A stretch of DNA of 56,148 nt, from NCBI GenBank assembly GCA_002685535.1, contig NYXK01000053.1:55278-111425 (forward strand). Reading direction: 5' to 3'. A program made the position numbers and the translations under genes. The notes beneath the pieces are model-generated. The model had not been told where the DNA came from. It was given only the letters and a program-made list of their open reading frames with translations, and did not search any database. Of the stretch, positions 10,885 through 23,170 are shown piece by piece; positions within the stretch are counted from its first letter, which is position 1, and every line of letters begins with the position of its first letter. This DNA is from Deltaproteobacteria bacterium (lineage in GTDB: Bacteria > SAR324 > NAC60-12).

Positions 10885-11757
10885 GGCGTGGTTGGTCTAC
10901 TACTTTTGCAGCACCGAAGTAAAGTCAAGAATCTGCTTCGCAGGCCCAACAGAGCCTCGGCCGATGCTGAAGATTTGCGGCTCAAAAAGCCCAGCTCACT
11001 ATGAGAATGAGTGGGTGTCTCGAGGTGGTAGGCTTTCGAGCAAGGAATTCATTGGACCGCCAAGACCTCACCTGAAAGTCTCGGCTAAAGACAGGGAAAA
11101 CAAATCAAGCTGCGCTGGACAGATCAGCACAACACAGCCTGCTCCAATCGTTCCGTGCAGCGGTTGGAGCTCTCGAATTGGACGCCTCAGTATGCACAGT
11201 GCTATCAGCAGCGGGGAAAGTGATGCACAGCCAACAAATCATGAAGCGAGTCTTCCACCCTATCGTGGGGGCTACAAGGTTCATAGCTGCAGTATAACTC
11301 CCTGGAACCTGGCCACCAGGTATTCGCAGACCGAGATATCTCGTAATGGTTGCAGTCATATCACAGAGATGGGGTGATGCGAGGTGTTGAGCCTCATTCC
11401 TGTATATTTCCCCCACATCTGCTAATCTATTATTTTGAATGATATACGCAACATGATAAGCTTACTGCCAGCGCCATTGGTGCCCGCACCAAGTGCTTGA
11501 AGCAGCACTCCTTTTGGATGTTCTTGCATACGTGCAGCCAGTAAGAGCCAGTCTTGTTGGGTCGCTGTGTCGCGTGCCTGTGTTTTCTTCAACAGGAGCC
11601 GAACAGATGAGCCTCACATTCAAAGTCCCCTGCTTGTACAGGGCTGATCGGAACAGGCTCGAGCATAAATGCCTCAAGTGTAGCCTGGTTTCCACAGAAA
11701 TGTGACAAGTTCATAAAGTGGGTTTCAACAATCTAGCTATTGAGCTTCCTACCAAAT
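10885..11757. other. Divergent promoter region between the MFS and dioxygenase genes
   Basis: Open frames of up to 164 codons on the plus strand and 103 on the minus strand show no splice-supported or recognisable protein. I read the region as shared upstream sequence of the two flanking genes. Confidence 0.5.
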
Positions 11758-13181
11758 ATGGCTGCAATAGCATACTACCCCTCTCAGCAGCATGCTTCGG
11801 TTTTCAACGACAAGCAACACAGCACCGAGAAGCTTGAACACGAAGCTAAAGTCCCTGATGGCTTTCCAGGAAAGTTACAATCTCCGCTAGCATGGACTCG
11901 AGATGAAATTGAGAACAAGCGTAACGCATGGATTGTGGAACTTGGAGTTAAAGATATTGAAGCACTTGAGCAGGCTCTTTCCGGGTTCGAAGGTAAGCAT
12001 TGGTCCCTGTTAGCTCTCATCTCTGCCGTGGGGATTCTGAAGTTTTCTCGTAGCTCTGTCGGTCGACTTATCTCAAGTGTCCGCCGAGACATTCATCCTC
12101 CCCACCGAACTCGTACGTCGGTTGAGAAACATCTCAAACGAGGTTTATAACGGCGTCGGATTCACCATCGTTCATGGTATCGATCCGTCCCGATACTCAC
12201 CCGAGCAGAATGTGGCGTTGTACGCGGGTATAGCAGCACATGTTGCTCCACGCCGTGGATTCTTGGATCGTGGTGCGAAGAAGGTGCTTTGTCAGTAGCC
12301 TCTCTCCTCACCTAGCTGATAATTCATGCCCCTTTGTGAGTCTAACTCCATAGGCCATGTCGTCAATGCTCTAGGCGAGAGCTCTGGGGAACAAGACAAG
12401 ACTCCTGGCTTTACGAATGGACCTTTAGTACGCCAAACCACCCCTCCCGAGGGCCTCTGCTAACACAGACAAGTCCTTCCACTCAGATATGTGCGAAGTC
12501 CTCTCACTGTACGCCCTTGACGTCGTTCCTGAAGGAGGCAGAACCCTGGTCTCAAGTGCCTGGCAAGTGTATAACGACCTCGCTGCTCGACGGCCCGACA
12601 TTCTGCAAACGCTTGCAGACGATTGGGTCCTAGACACGTGAGTGATACCTGTACCAAGAAAGACAGCTGGACGACCAGACTATGGCTTACACTCATCTTC
12701 GCACAGGTTTGCCGACTACTCGAAGTTCCCACCCATCTCAACACCCTTCATACACAAGGTCGCAGACAACAAGGTCATCTGGCGTTTCTCGCGCTACCCG
12801 ATCACCGGCTTCTCTGCACGCAAGCGTAATCCTTCCCTTCCAGCTCCAACACCAGCTCAGATCGAGGCTATCGATGCCGTGCACTTCATGGCAGAAGCGA
12901 ACTCCATACCGCTGCCCATGGGCAAAGGCGACATGGTCTTCATCAACGACATGGCTATACTGCATGCTCGCGAGCCTTTCAATGAAGGAGGGGTATTTCT
13001 TCAGCGCCATCTACTGAAGTTCTACCTCAGTGATCCGGATGAGACTTGGCCTGTCCCACCTACGGTTGCGGATGCTTGGAAAAAGATATATGGCCCTAAC
13101 TCAGAAGCAGGTGTCCGCAATGAGACCTGGTCTGTGAGATGGAGTGCTGGTCAGGAGGATGGCTGGGCCAGTAATGGATAA
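11758..13181 (+). CDS. TauD/TfdA-family Fe(II)/2-oxoglutarate dioxygenase (394 aa)
   Basis: The family hydroxylates small acids or alkyl substrates using iron, oxygen and 2-oxoglutarate, usually in the cytosol. Exons 11758-11992, 12054-12290, 12354-12427, 12474-12637 and 12707-13181 join in phase to 394 residues. The iron-binding His-x-Asp is in SFHSDMCEV, the distal His in INDMAILHARE, and the 2-oxoglutarate Arg in LQRHLLKFYLSD. The ATG at 11758 is chosen because the upstream in-frame codons have no ATG. It resembles the clavaminate-synthase-like fungal branch rather than true taurine dioxygenase, so the substrate is open. Its neighbours (exporter, C6 regulator, acetyltransferase) suggest a small metabolic cluster. 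Confidence 0.88.
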
Positions 13182-13466
13182 GTCGCCCTCATGTTGTCAT
13201 TCGATCTTCAGTCTCTGGTTCTGTATACGATGAGAAGTGGGGCAAAATATATTGCGACAAATTTCCTTTTCTTTTGATTTTCAATTATCTGCGTGCCATC
13301 GCTGTCAATGCATCCACAGAAACGCTTAGATGCACTTAACTTGTACCCAGTGAAGAAAAATCCATGCTTTCGTGCAATGATTGAGTCATTTTGATTTCGA
13401 AAAAGATATAATGCGAGAGAAACTTTTGTCTCTAATCTCGGTCAAACGGTTCAGATGCGCAAAGAA

Positions 13467-15797
13467 TTAGGAAGTGAGAAAATCCTCCTCGGTAAAAGCA
13501 TCGATCGGCCCGGCGTGTGGGATGTTACCACGCCAATTTTTCGTAAACAGCTGGTAGCACCAATACATCTCTGTATTGTACATTGATTTAGTTTGCCAGC
13601 CCTTGAGATCGTCCTCTAATGTCGAGAAGAGTTGTCAATTCATTCGTCCAAGTCATGGCGTCAATTGATCTGAATTGTTACGTACCTTGACGAGCGAGCT
13701 CATTGCGAATAGACCGTGTGTATTCGATTTCCTCGGGATTCATGCCGTGGAAATCCACGTTCGATTCATCGAGAGAGATGGAGAGGGGAAGAGACCCATG
13801 ACATGCGTTATGAAAGTATGCTAACATTGTTTTGCATGCATGGATGTACCCCTGACTCAGAGAAGCCCCTCCTTGTGAGCCAGTCTGCAACTATAGATTA
13901 GTCATAGAGCATAGACTCGAGAGTGGAAAGTAGAAAATTCAGAGCTAAAACGTACAACCATGCTGTGGCGAGTAGTATACTCAACAACATCCTTCAAGAT
14001 CCACTCGACATTACACATCATGATGAACATGGACAGATAGATCTCGAGCCAATTCTCCCTCTTACGCTCATCTATCTTCTGCTTCAATTCTGTCAAGAAC
14101 AATTGTCGAAGAGGAAGGAGTTGGCCGCGAATGACGATGTCGTCGAGCTCAGTGTCCATGATTGGAGTCACTGGAATTATGCCATTCCATGGATTGTCGG
14201 GCTGGTCACGAGGGAGGAGTCCTAAAGTTTGCTCACCACAAATTCGCCAAGGCTTTTCTGTGAGGCGAGTGGCCACCCAGAAACTGAGAGCATTTGAAAC
14301 AAGTGTGCTCTTGGAGATCGGTTAGTCATTTTCTCATGCTGAGATTGAAATGGAGAGTAGCATACCTTGGAGACCGAAATATACTCAAAAGCAACATGAA
14401 ACGTCTTCCAAATGATTGGATTTGCACCACTCAGAAGAGACTCGATATACTGTGACCGAGACCTGATGCCATACTCGTGAATGTCGGCGATAGCCTTGTT
14501 CATGTCGCAGATATGGTAAGGCGGCATTTCCATTACTCGTGGATTTCCCTTCGAATCTGACCATTTGTATCCCGTAGTGTCTCCTGGCTCGGGGTGGAAG
14601 CGCGAGACTGTGACAGCTAATGTGGCGCCGGCATCCTGTGTGAGCAAGATCGTCTGTGGCGGTTCATACTCTTCCAAGTACCCAATGACTCGCATTGTCT
14701 GCAGCTGTTCTTTATGGAAGGTCCATTGACGAAGGTCATCATTCAATGTAGATCCTGTAGATGATTCTGGTCAGCTAGGTGCAATTCATCTGTCGAGATT
14801 TCCATGGGACCTACCAAGCCGATTCAGATTCAGATCCAGAATTTCGAAGTGGACACAAGGCTGCAAGAGAAGGTCAACCGCCGTTGCCGCACATTTTGCA
14901 CAGGGCTGATATGGATCTTCAGAGCGATCGCACTGTTACATCATCAGCAAAAACCCAAACTGTTTACCTCACTTGACTATACTGACTCTCCAACGCCTGA
15001 TACGGCATGTTTGACAAGCAGTCATCTTTCGAGTCAGTGCAGTCGCTTGTCGCTTTCCAGGTTCCATCAGAGCTCGAACACGCTGATTGAGCCCATGCAC
15101 GCGAAAGACCCCTTGAAGGTTGCCTTTCGCATCCTTTCTCTCAGTCGATTTTGGTGACTAGGTGATATTAGCTATACATGCTTCAGAAGGTCTTTACAAA
15201 ACAACTCACAAGATCATTGTGCATCACATCCTTTCTCGCAGTATGGCCTCGTTGCCTCTTGTCCTTCGTCGTATGTAGCTGTTCGCCTGGCCGCTTCCTT
15301 TTGATTGGCCTCTCGGGAGTGACTTGGATGAATACATTGATCTGTGCCTTTGAATCTCGCTCTTCCGGAGTGACTGGTGTTCTTGGTGTCCATATTGGGC
15401 TAGTAATTCCAGTCCATCCGGTACTGTCAGTTCCTGGAGTGAGATTGTCAGGAAATAAAGGATCTCCGTAAATCGGCGGGCTCTCAAGCGTGACATTGAG
15501 TGCTTGAGACTCCTCGACATCAAAGGAATTTGAGACTGTTCCTGTACTCGGACCTTGATCCACCCGATGCATGGGAAGGAAAGTGTCGGTCTCAACATTT
15601 TCCATCTCCTCGATGAAACCTTGCGGGGGGAGGAGCGGTGAGTTCCACCATGCGGCTTGACCAAGCGGTGGAAATGGGGCCTGATAATCTCCATCGTTTT
15701 GGAGAGAGAAAAGGTCAAGATTGTTGGGGTCAAAGTTTATGGGGTCATTTGCGTCCCACATCCGTCGGCCTCCTGGCGGTGTGGAAGGGAAAAGCAT
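13467..15797 (-). CDS. C6 (Zn2Cys6) zinc-cluster transcription factor (655 aa)
   Basis: This is a fungal DNA-binding regulator acting in the nucleus. Seven exons, complement of 13467-13615, 13686-13884, 13956-14309, 14366-14754, 14815-14932, 14987-15157 and 15210-15797, give 655 residues in one frame. The six-cysteine motif is unusually internal (residues ~243-280): CQTCRIRRWRC, then PCAKC and a last PC, with an intron inside the motif. A basic stretch RPIKRKR lies near residue 170. The first ~150 residues are acidic, Pro/Ser/Thr-rich and could be an activation domain. The C-terminal ~350 residues are helical, as in the CACPK/SSW-type fungal regulators. Its closeness to the dioxygenase and transporter makes them candidate targets. 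Confidence 0.85.
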
Positions 15798-16402
15798 GGT
15801 TGATGTCGCTCAAAGGCGAACAAGAAGGCACCTAATGGTAGACAGAAGGACAAAACGTGGGCATATGACGGGATATCGCAGAACCGGGTGTTGGTGCTCC
15901 TGATAGAGGCGCTGTGATCCGTCTTTAGTCTATCTGGTACTGCAACCCCAAGACCAGGGGCACTAGGATATAATAAGTACTCGGGACGTCGAGGTGCGGC
16001 CTTCTGCAGGGAAGGGGGAGGCTGACGATGCAGCCATCAGGTGTTGCGCCCGCTGTTCCTGAGTCTTTATCCCGATAGGCTCGGATACAGGAGAGGTGCA
16101 GCACACCAGACCACAAGTAGAAATCGGGAGAGTAGAATCCTCATTTGGCAATCGGGAAGACGACGCAAGGCTGCATATTCTGAGAACTTTCACATTTTGT
16201 CTCGAGACCTCTTGCTGCAGCGTGGGGCACTTGCCCGATGTCCAGAAAGAGATATCGGCAGCTAATAAGTACCCAAGGCAGCCTCAAGGTCAATAGTGAG
16301 GCACTCTCACCGGTGCCAATTGAGGCCCAAACAACGATATACGTTTCAGTGACACATCATCCTTCTTGCTTTCAAGTCCAATTCCTAAGAGCCAGCCTCA
16401 CA
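15798..16402. other. Divergent promoter region between the C6 regulator and GNAT genes
   Basis: Only shadow frames of up to 76 codons occur. No repeat or structured element was seen. Confidence 0.5.
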
Positions 16403-17252
16403 ATGGGAAGTCAGGCCACGAAGATAGAGAACAAGTCCACAACTCGTCAGAGCAAGCATGCTCCTGAGCCAGATGGCAAGTTTACTCTTCGCAAGGCTGA
16501 CAAGAGCGACCTCGAAGACATTACCACAGTCGCTCAGGCTGGATTTCCTGACGATCCTGAATTTGATTACCGCTTCCCGAAACGTGACAAGTACCCCGAA
16601 GACAACCGGAAATGGATCAAACGCGAGTATCAAGCCTATCTAGAGCAGCCTGAGAAGTTCACGGTCATGATTATTACAACCCCGGTCGAGAGAGATGGTC
16701 AGGTGGCCTCTCGGGCAATTGCCCTGGCTGTGTGGGATATGGCGGTTCTCACGGAGGCCACTGGTGGAGGTGAGACATCCAGTGGGATTGGTGTGCTGCA
16801 GAAATATGCACGACACCCGTTTCGATCCTGCACTTCCAGCTAATCATCAACGACCAGACGAAGGCCTAGAAGAGCGCCGGGATGCGAACAAGACACATTT
16901 CGTCGAATTCGGCAAGGCTATGGCAAGAGGGTTCGATGACTACTTTGCGTGCTATGGAAAGGAGCAAATCCATTTGTGGCTCTTGGCTACGCATCCGGAT
17001 TTCCGTCGGCGTGGTGCTGGCACCATGCTATGTAACTGGGGAACTGAGAAAGCGATAGAAAAAGGATGGGTGTTGACTGTTCTGGCTAGTCCCATGGGGA
17101 ACAAGCTGTACCAAGAACTGGGATATAAACTTGTGGGTCAGTTCACCATTCGTGCTGACCATGAGGATGAGTCGCTGGAAATATACTGCCTCGTGAAGAA
17201 GACAAAGGAGTCAGAACAAGGCAATGTAATAGTAGATACTCCCACGCTCTAA
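16403..17252 (+). CDS. GNAT-family N-acetyltransferase (259 aa)
   Basis: The family transfers acetyl from acetyl-CoA to an amine; the substrate here is unknown. Exons 16403-16769 and 16840-17252 join across a 70 nt intron (GTGAGA...TTCCAG) to give 259 residues. The acetyl-CoA pyrophosphate loop is visible in LWLLATHPDFRRRGAGTML (R-x-x-G-x-G/A), followed by the GNKLYQELGYKLV motif-B region typical of fungal GNATs. The start MGSQATKIENK is the first ATG in frame. No targeting signal is seen. It lies head-to-head with the C6 regulator and could take part in a detoxification or modification step with the neighbouring exporter. Confidence 0.85.
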
Positions 17253-17626
17253 GCAGTCCGAAGATATGCCACGCGAACAACAGAAATATTACAAATTCTT
17301 ATGAGCCTGCGTGGTGTCTTCGAACAAGGATGCCTTCAACACGTCAAATCAGCAGATATTTGCGGAGCACCCCGGGTCCCCCAGAATGTTGGCAGTCCAA
17401 ATACGGTAACTGGTGAACATCCCTCTGGGAAAAGGAGGCATGCCCCTCATGAGGCTGATAATTTAAGGTTTGTCCGTACACATTCTGCAAGCTGACCGAG
17501 TAGCTAACCGTTTTTGGAAATCGGGAGGATGTTTACAACGAAGCTGGAAAATAACATATAATGAGCGCAAACCAGGCAGAACGGAAGAAGTGTAGACATC
17601 CAAACAAGCAGGAGAATCAAGAAATC
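17253..17626. other. Intergenic, nothing supported
   Basis: This is 3' flank of the GNAT gene and upstream sequence of the small gene at 17627. No recognisable element was seen. Confidence 0.5.
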
Positions 17627-18273
17627 ATGCCATCTTCCATCATCTACACACCAACCACCTCCACGATGTCTTTTCCAGAAGACCGTTACGCGGCGGATCC
17701 GTAAGTCGATCGAATCTGCGTGTTGCAAGCACTAACATTCGAACAGTAGCCAATACGGCGAAGTCGTACAACTCAGCACGATCAAGTGCCACTCCCTTGA
17801 TCTCATCGAAATCGGGTCCTGGACACCACCAAATGTCACTTCGGGCGACCCCGAGAATTGGGGTTGCGCCTCGGACCTGCGACCCATTTCACCTATGCCC
17901 TCAACCGAACCGCCGAAACGATCAGGTCGCAAGAGCACCAGCAGACACGCAATCAAATACATCGACCGAGAATACGGTCCGCTCACAGCAGAAGCCCTCC
18001 ACCATCCGCAGCGCGATGAGGTGAAGCAACACAAAGTTCGACTGCTGGATCGATATATGGATGAGGATACGCTTGCGCCTGTCCAGGAGAAATTATTTGT
18101 GGACTCGATGAAGTCGTGTGGAAACGGGACTATGAAGTGGAGGAAGGTGTCCCGATCCAGGTATGTGCGACTGCAGCTGTAGAAAGTCGTCACTGCAAAC
18201 TATGCCCAATACTGACTGCTTGGTATTTAGTGGGTCTCGATCAGAAAGTCGTAAGCATGACCATCGTCGCTAG
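17627..18273 (+). CDS. Hypothetical protein, unrecognised (176 aa)
   Basis: I do not recognise this protein. Exons 17627-17700, 17747-18160 and 18231-18273 join in phase to 176 residues. Both introns have good signals (GTAAGT with CACTAAC and CAG; GTATGT with TACTGAC and TTAG). A second in-frame ATG (17666) would shorten the N-terminus by 13 residues. If the second intron is retained, the protein stops at 18182 instead. The centre is rich in Pro, Arg and charged residues, and the tail SGSRSESRKHDHRR is basic and Ser/Arg-rich. There is no signal peptide or membrane segment. A nuclear role is conceivable but unproven. Confidence 0.6.
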
Positions 18274-18742
18274 GTCTCGCGTACATAAGACAACGTCTAT
18301 TGAGAATGAACAGACTAGCGAAGTCTGCTACTTGGATGCATCGGGCCGTCGCTTGACGTCTCCCCTGAGAAGCTGAGCGACTTGCTGCTACACCGCGACT
18401 CGAGTTTCCTCTTTAGAGCTAGCCTCGGCTCAGGAAGCGAATACAAACAACTGCAAGTTGGAAGAGAGAACGGTCAAGCCCCTTAGGATCCACATGTTGG
18501 TACTGAAGACGGACCGGGACCTTGGTATAGCCAAGATATACAAGACCAGCTTCGCAAATGAAATTTATCGAGGGACAAGACACCTAAGTAAGAATATGTA
18601 GATAGAAAAAAACAGCAGGTATCAGGGCTTTCCTGATTACCAGACAGAGAAGAGCAATGAAGTATATAAAACAAGTTCGCATTCAATCGAGGACGAGCAA
18701 AGTTGTCAGAACACTTGTGTCAACAATCTATCTGACACCTCT
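18274..18742. other. Intergenic, convergent 3' flanks
   Basis: No gene is supported between the small gene and the end of the Gde1-like gene. Short frames only. Confidence 0.5.
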
Positions 18743-21700
18743 TCATCTCATGGCTAATGCCGTGGTAATCAGACGGATCTTGTTGACGAGCAGAATATCA
18801 ATGCCCGCGTCTGCTTGTACCTGCAAGATACGTCAGACATCTCACCCATACAATGACTCAATTTTGCGTAGCGATATCAAGGCACTTTGAGGGATCATGC
18901 CCCGCTTACCTTAGCATTCTCTGGCACATCGTTGAGATCACCGTAACTCAAACAAATAAGCCCATGTTCCTGGACGACGCGGATCAAGTGTGGAGCTGCG
19001 ATGAGGGGTTCCGAGGCCAGCGCCAAGCCATCAAGATGCCAACGTTTGGCGAAGCGAATCGCCTCTTGTACGTTGCTAGCACGTATATCACCCGTTGGAT
19101 AGTTCCCAGAGTCGTTGCCGAATATGATGGGATATCTTGCTTGTTTCAGCGCAAGAAGAATGCAGATTTCCGGACTGAACGAGCACAGCACAATAGGTCG
19201 GTCCGAAGCAAGTTTGAAAATACACGTGAGGATTGTGTCGACGAAGAGGTTGGCCTCGACGGCGTACAAATCAATCTTGTACCAGTCTGTTGCTTCCCAA
19301 AGCATGGGGTATTCTATGAGGTTCTTTGTCAGAAGATATATCGTAGGATGACGGTGAGAGACATGCTGAGTTCAATGTCCAATGGCATGGAGGGAGGGAG
19401 CTTCTCTAGAACCTCAGCGAGAGTGGTGAAAGGTTGATGAATGTAATCCCCTCTCGTATTTCCTTTATAGCCTGTGTTCTGGAAATCCCAGGTGTGCTTT
19501 ATCCTTTCTCGGAAAGCTGCTGTGATGTGAGAATCGTCGGATTTGCTGCATGAACTAGCCCGCCCGCGGTTGTGTGATGAAGCTCGAGAATCTTGGCTCG
19601 AGTCATCTGACGACGGCAGATTTAAGTACGCGCTGTAAGACTGGGAGTGACTGATGTGCATGAACTACACACTATGAATCAATCGTTCTGAAAAGCAGCC
19701 ATGTGGTCTGAACAAACCTGGGCCAACGTAAGAGTATGCATAGGAGAATCGGTTCCTGTCTCGCTAACAAGAAAGTCATGATATATGACTGGAACGTGAT
19801 CCTTCGTCAACTGGACATCTAGAAATTTCAGGATTATCAGACTTTGGTTATCATACTAGACCAAGGAGCCAGACCAAGCTGTGGTTCATGGATCAGAATC
19901 TGGTTTGAGAAATTACGATGCGCAACTTACTTCAGTATACGCAGCACCTAAATTCACTGCAGTCAAGTAAGACTTTACCATGTCAACATTGACTCCATGA
20001 TTATACGCTTGCGTGACTGTGGTACCTGCAATGTGTTCTCTCCAATTTGAGGACACTTGGGAAGAATTGTATTCTGACCCATTCCTATCCACCACGTTAT
20101 CAACGATGATCGGATGGAGAAGGATTGACGTAGTCACCTCGATGGCCGATAACTTTCGTCGGCCCGCTCTTGTTCCACAGATCTCGCGTCGAAATTGGGG
20201 TGCTTGCAAGATGGTGAGAGAATGGTGTTACGAGGAGAAAGCTGAAAGTAACAGTTGCGATGTATCGGAGGTCTTCTTTGCTTAGAATGGGGACAGTGTA
20301 ATCCCGAACGAGACTCTCCCGATCCGGCCCAAACCCCTGCTTGAGGCTAGCTGGAAGAGCAATACCACTTCCAAGCAGGACTTCCTGTAGTGTACCGCCA
20401 ATAATGTCAGAACGGAAGAGTTTGAACCCAACCTTAAACCCAGTAGGACTTTTTGTGGAGAAAGTGATAGGAGAATTCGACGTATTGTCGAGAATTGGTA
20501 GTGGAACCATGACGGTAGGCCCAGTGCCGTCGATGATGGAAACGCCTATCGAGAATCCCGAGACTGGATTAGAGATAGAAAAAGCAGCTGAAGACAATTC
20601 GGTGCCCAAAGTGAGCACATGTGCTTCTTTGTACAGATCCCAGGATCCCATATGTACGAGGACTTTACAATGGTCTTGTAGAACTGAGAATCCCCGAGCG
20701 TGGAAACCGACTTGCTCTTCTGCATCCAAAAGTTCAGGCGAATATAAATCAAGTTCCTTTGTGAGAACTGACTGATTTATAAGGTCATGAGATCGAAGCA
20801 ATTGTGCCACATCCAAGTGCCCACGGACCCCAGCATGATCTGCTGCCGACCAGTTCAAAATATCCAGTATGCTGGTATCGGCTCCAGACTGGAGTAGGAG
20901 CTTAATAGTACCCAAGTGACCCTCAAAGGCAGCAGCAATCAAAGGAGTCCTCCTTTGGCTCATCTCCTGTTGGTTCAAATGGGATTGCCGCTCGAGAAGT
21001 AAGGTAGTGACGGCTTCATTCCCAGAACGTGCCGCAAGAAATAGAGGAGCCTCTTCAGAAGATGCTACGTCATCCACGGCGGCACCACTGTAAATAAGTA
21101 AGCAAGGAATTTCATGCTGTTCAAGCTGCAGAGATAGTAACAAGAGCCGACCCAAATCAGGGCTCCGGTCCCGCCAGGAAAGACCCGGAGTCTGAAGAAT
21201 TCTCTGCATTATGTCGGCGTGCCCGCCCAACACCGAGAGATATAAAAGCTCGCTGATCTCACCCTCCGTCAAAGCGGAAGATTTCAACTCTGATTGTAGT
21301 TCCTGGGAGAGTCCTGTGGATATCATGATAACCCATATTTGGCCAAACACTTCGGTGAGACCATACTCGACGGCGTAATGTATTGCCATTTTTTCATGTT
21401 GATCCTTCAACCACAATGCACATATCTTGCTAACTGGAAACTTGGTGAGGAGATCGCATAGTGTTTTGAAGCGGCTGTCCTGATCATGGTCCTCGATGAT
21501 TTGAAACTTTCTCATAGATGATGAGGCGGTGAGCTTTAGCCTGCCTAGGTCAATGATCGCTTCACGAATGTAGAGTCCGAGGCCCATAGTATCGAGGGAT
21601 TCGATTTCAGATTGAAGAATCTCCACACTGCTCGCAAGGTTCGAAGTTCCCGCTTGGACCATCGATTCTTTCAATCGCCCAGCAACAAGATCGATGATAC

Positions 21701-22252
21701 AATTTAGAGTTTCTAACTCCTTCTGGCACTCAATCTGTACAGACATCGTTGCACTCCTAAGCCTTGAAATTGCCTGGTCGAAGATCTCTCCGTCAGGCTT
21801 AGATTGCACATAACGAATGACCATGCGGAGGACAGTATCGTTCAGCACCCCATACCAATGAAGTTTTTCCAGGTCGGTCCGTAATTCCATGAAAGCGAAG
21901 TACATGTGTTGCAAATTGACCAGGTCAAGGCCATCGAAGGCCTGGTTTTGGGCGGCACCTAGTTGGAACGTCGTGCTGAAGATTCGATAAGGTACGCAGC
22001 CTCGCACTTGCGACTTGCGATGAATGGCGGTGTATTTGTTTGTGTAATAAGCATCTATGCTATCAATTGCGTTGAAGATGAAACTCAAAACATCTGTGTG
22101 ACATCAGCAGGCTATTACGTAGATTGTGCTTGAACTCACGCACCTGCCGGCGACGCTTTCGTTACGAGGAGCCTTTGTAGCTGTTTGTAATGCACACAAG
22201 TCTCTGGCCATTCAGGAATCCGGTTCTGATAGAAGATCTGCTCACAGTCCAT
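18743..22252 (-). CDS. GDE1: Gde1-like SPX-ankyrin-GDPD glycerophosphodiesterase (1027 aa)
   Basis: Yeast Gde1 hydrolyses glycerophosphocholine to choline and glycerol-3-phosphate in the cytosol and is tied to phosphate supply through its SPX domain. Eight exons, complement of 18743-18820, 18910-19313, 19367-19664, 19718-19855, 19931-19972, 20026-20084, 20138-22093 and 22144-22252, give 1027 residues. An SPX-like region fills the first ~170 residues, ankyrin repeats lie near 270-470 (TPLIAAAFEGHLGTIKLLL), and the GDPD domain starts at KVIGHRG (~683) and continues through DVQLTKDHVPVIYHDF and MPLDIELKYPMLWEA. Two oddities: the Glu-x-Asp metal site is split by an intron whose best in-frame acceptor adds 11 residues, and one intron needs a GC donor (19366). 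It could be an impaired enzyme. Confidence 0.8.
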
Positions 22253-23170
22253 GATTGATGGAAAATCAGGGCGGAGAGTCGACGTCAAGTCTCCCAAGCC
22301 CCGTTTGACAGAGGAGCACCGAAACTGGGCGTGCGTGCTGGCGACTACCGTTGACACAGGTCCGCAGATAGCAGCAATTCATTCTTGTTAATTGGCTTTG
22401 TGATTCGTATCATCGCAGTAAATGAAATCAAGTGGGATACCTCGCGCTCGAGTATGTGCATCCAGATATCGCGCCTGAAAATCTAAGGACTTTGCATGTA
22501 CCGCAAAGGTTCACAACACAGATCTTTTCTCAAGCTCAAGCCGGCATCTTTGGGCCATCATGTACACTATGGCGTACAGCAATCCCCTGGCCATGGCATG
22601 ATTGTGACAGGCTGTGCTGCAGGCGCCTCATCCCCAGCGACGCGCTGTGAGTGGCCCGTCCAGCCCATACCGGCAGCCTCACAGATTACTCCTGAGATGG
22701 TGTGTGGCAAGACGAGAGATAGAAACATAGACTTTAGTAGCAGCGTGATCGAGTCCTTGCTGGCGAAATGAAAGCTCTGCAGAATGAGACAAGTTCATCG
22801 ACATAGACACGGATGTTTGATCGCAACGACGCGATGAAAGAGTACTGTCTACCTGACATCACATGACTTGTACCAAGTCTGATTTGTAGCCAACTGTCAT
22901 GGAGTGAATCATCACTTTTCAAGTTGAAAGGGTCTTTAAGACATGGATATTCTGTCGAGTCAAATTCTAATGTCACAGGAAGATATCCTTAGGCGTGCGA
23001 CCAAGGTAATCACATCGAGGCGAAAAGCGAGCGTTTAAGATATGCGCATCCAAAACTATCACAATATTTTGAGAGCCCTTTCATATCTATACGGGTATAT
23101 ATTCCTCTCATTCCATTACGCACACGCCACTCATTCCACCTATTGATTCCCCACCACCCCACACATCCTC
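22253..23170. other. Intergenic, nothing supported
   Basis: This is upstream sequence of the Gde1-like gene and 3' flank of LAA1. Frames of up to 91 codons show no splice support or recognisable sequence. Confidence 0.5.

Noticed and set aside
10883-11377. 164-codon plus-strand frame between the MFS and dioxygenase genes
   Set aside because: No recognisable domain or introns; the overlapping minus-strand frame is equally open, which suggests chance.
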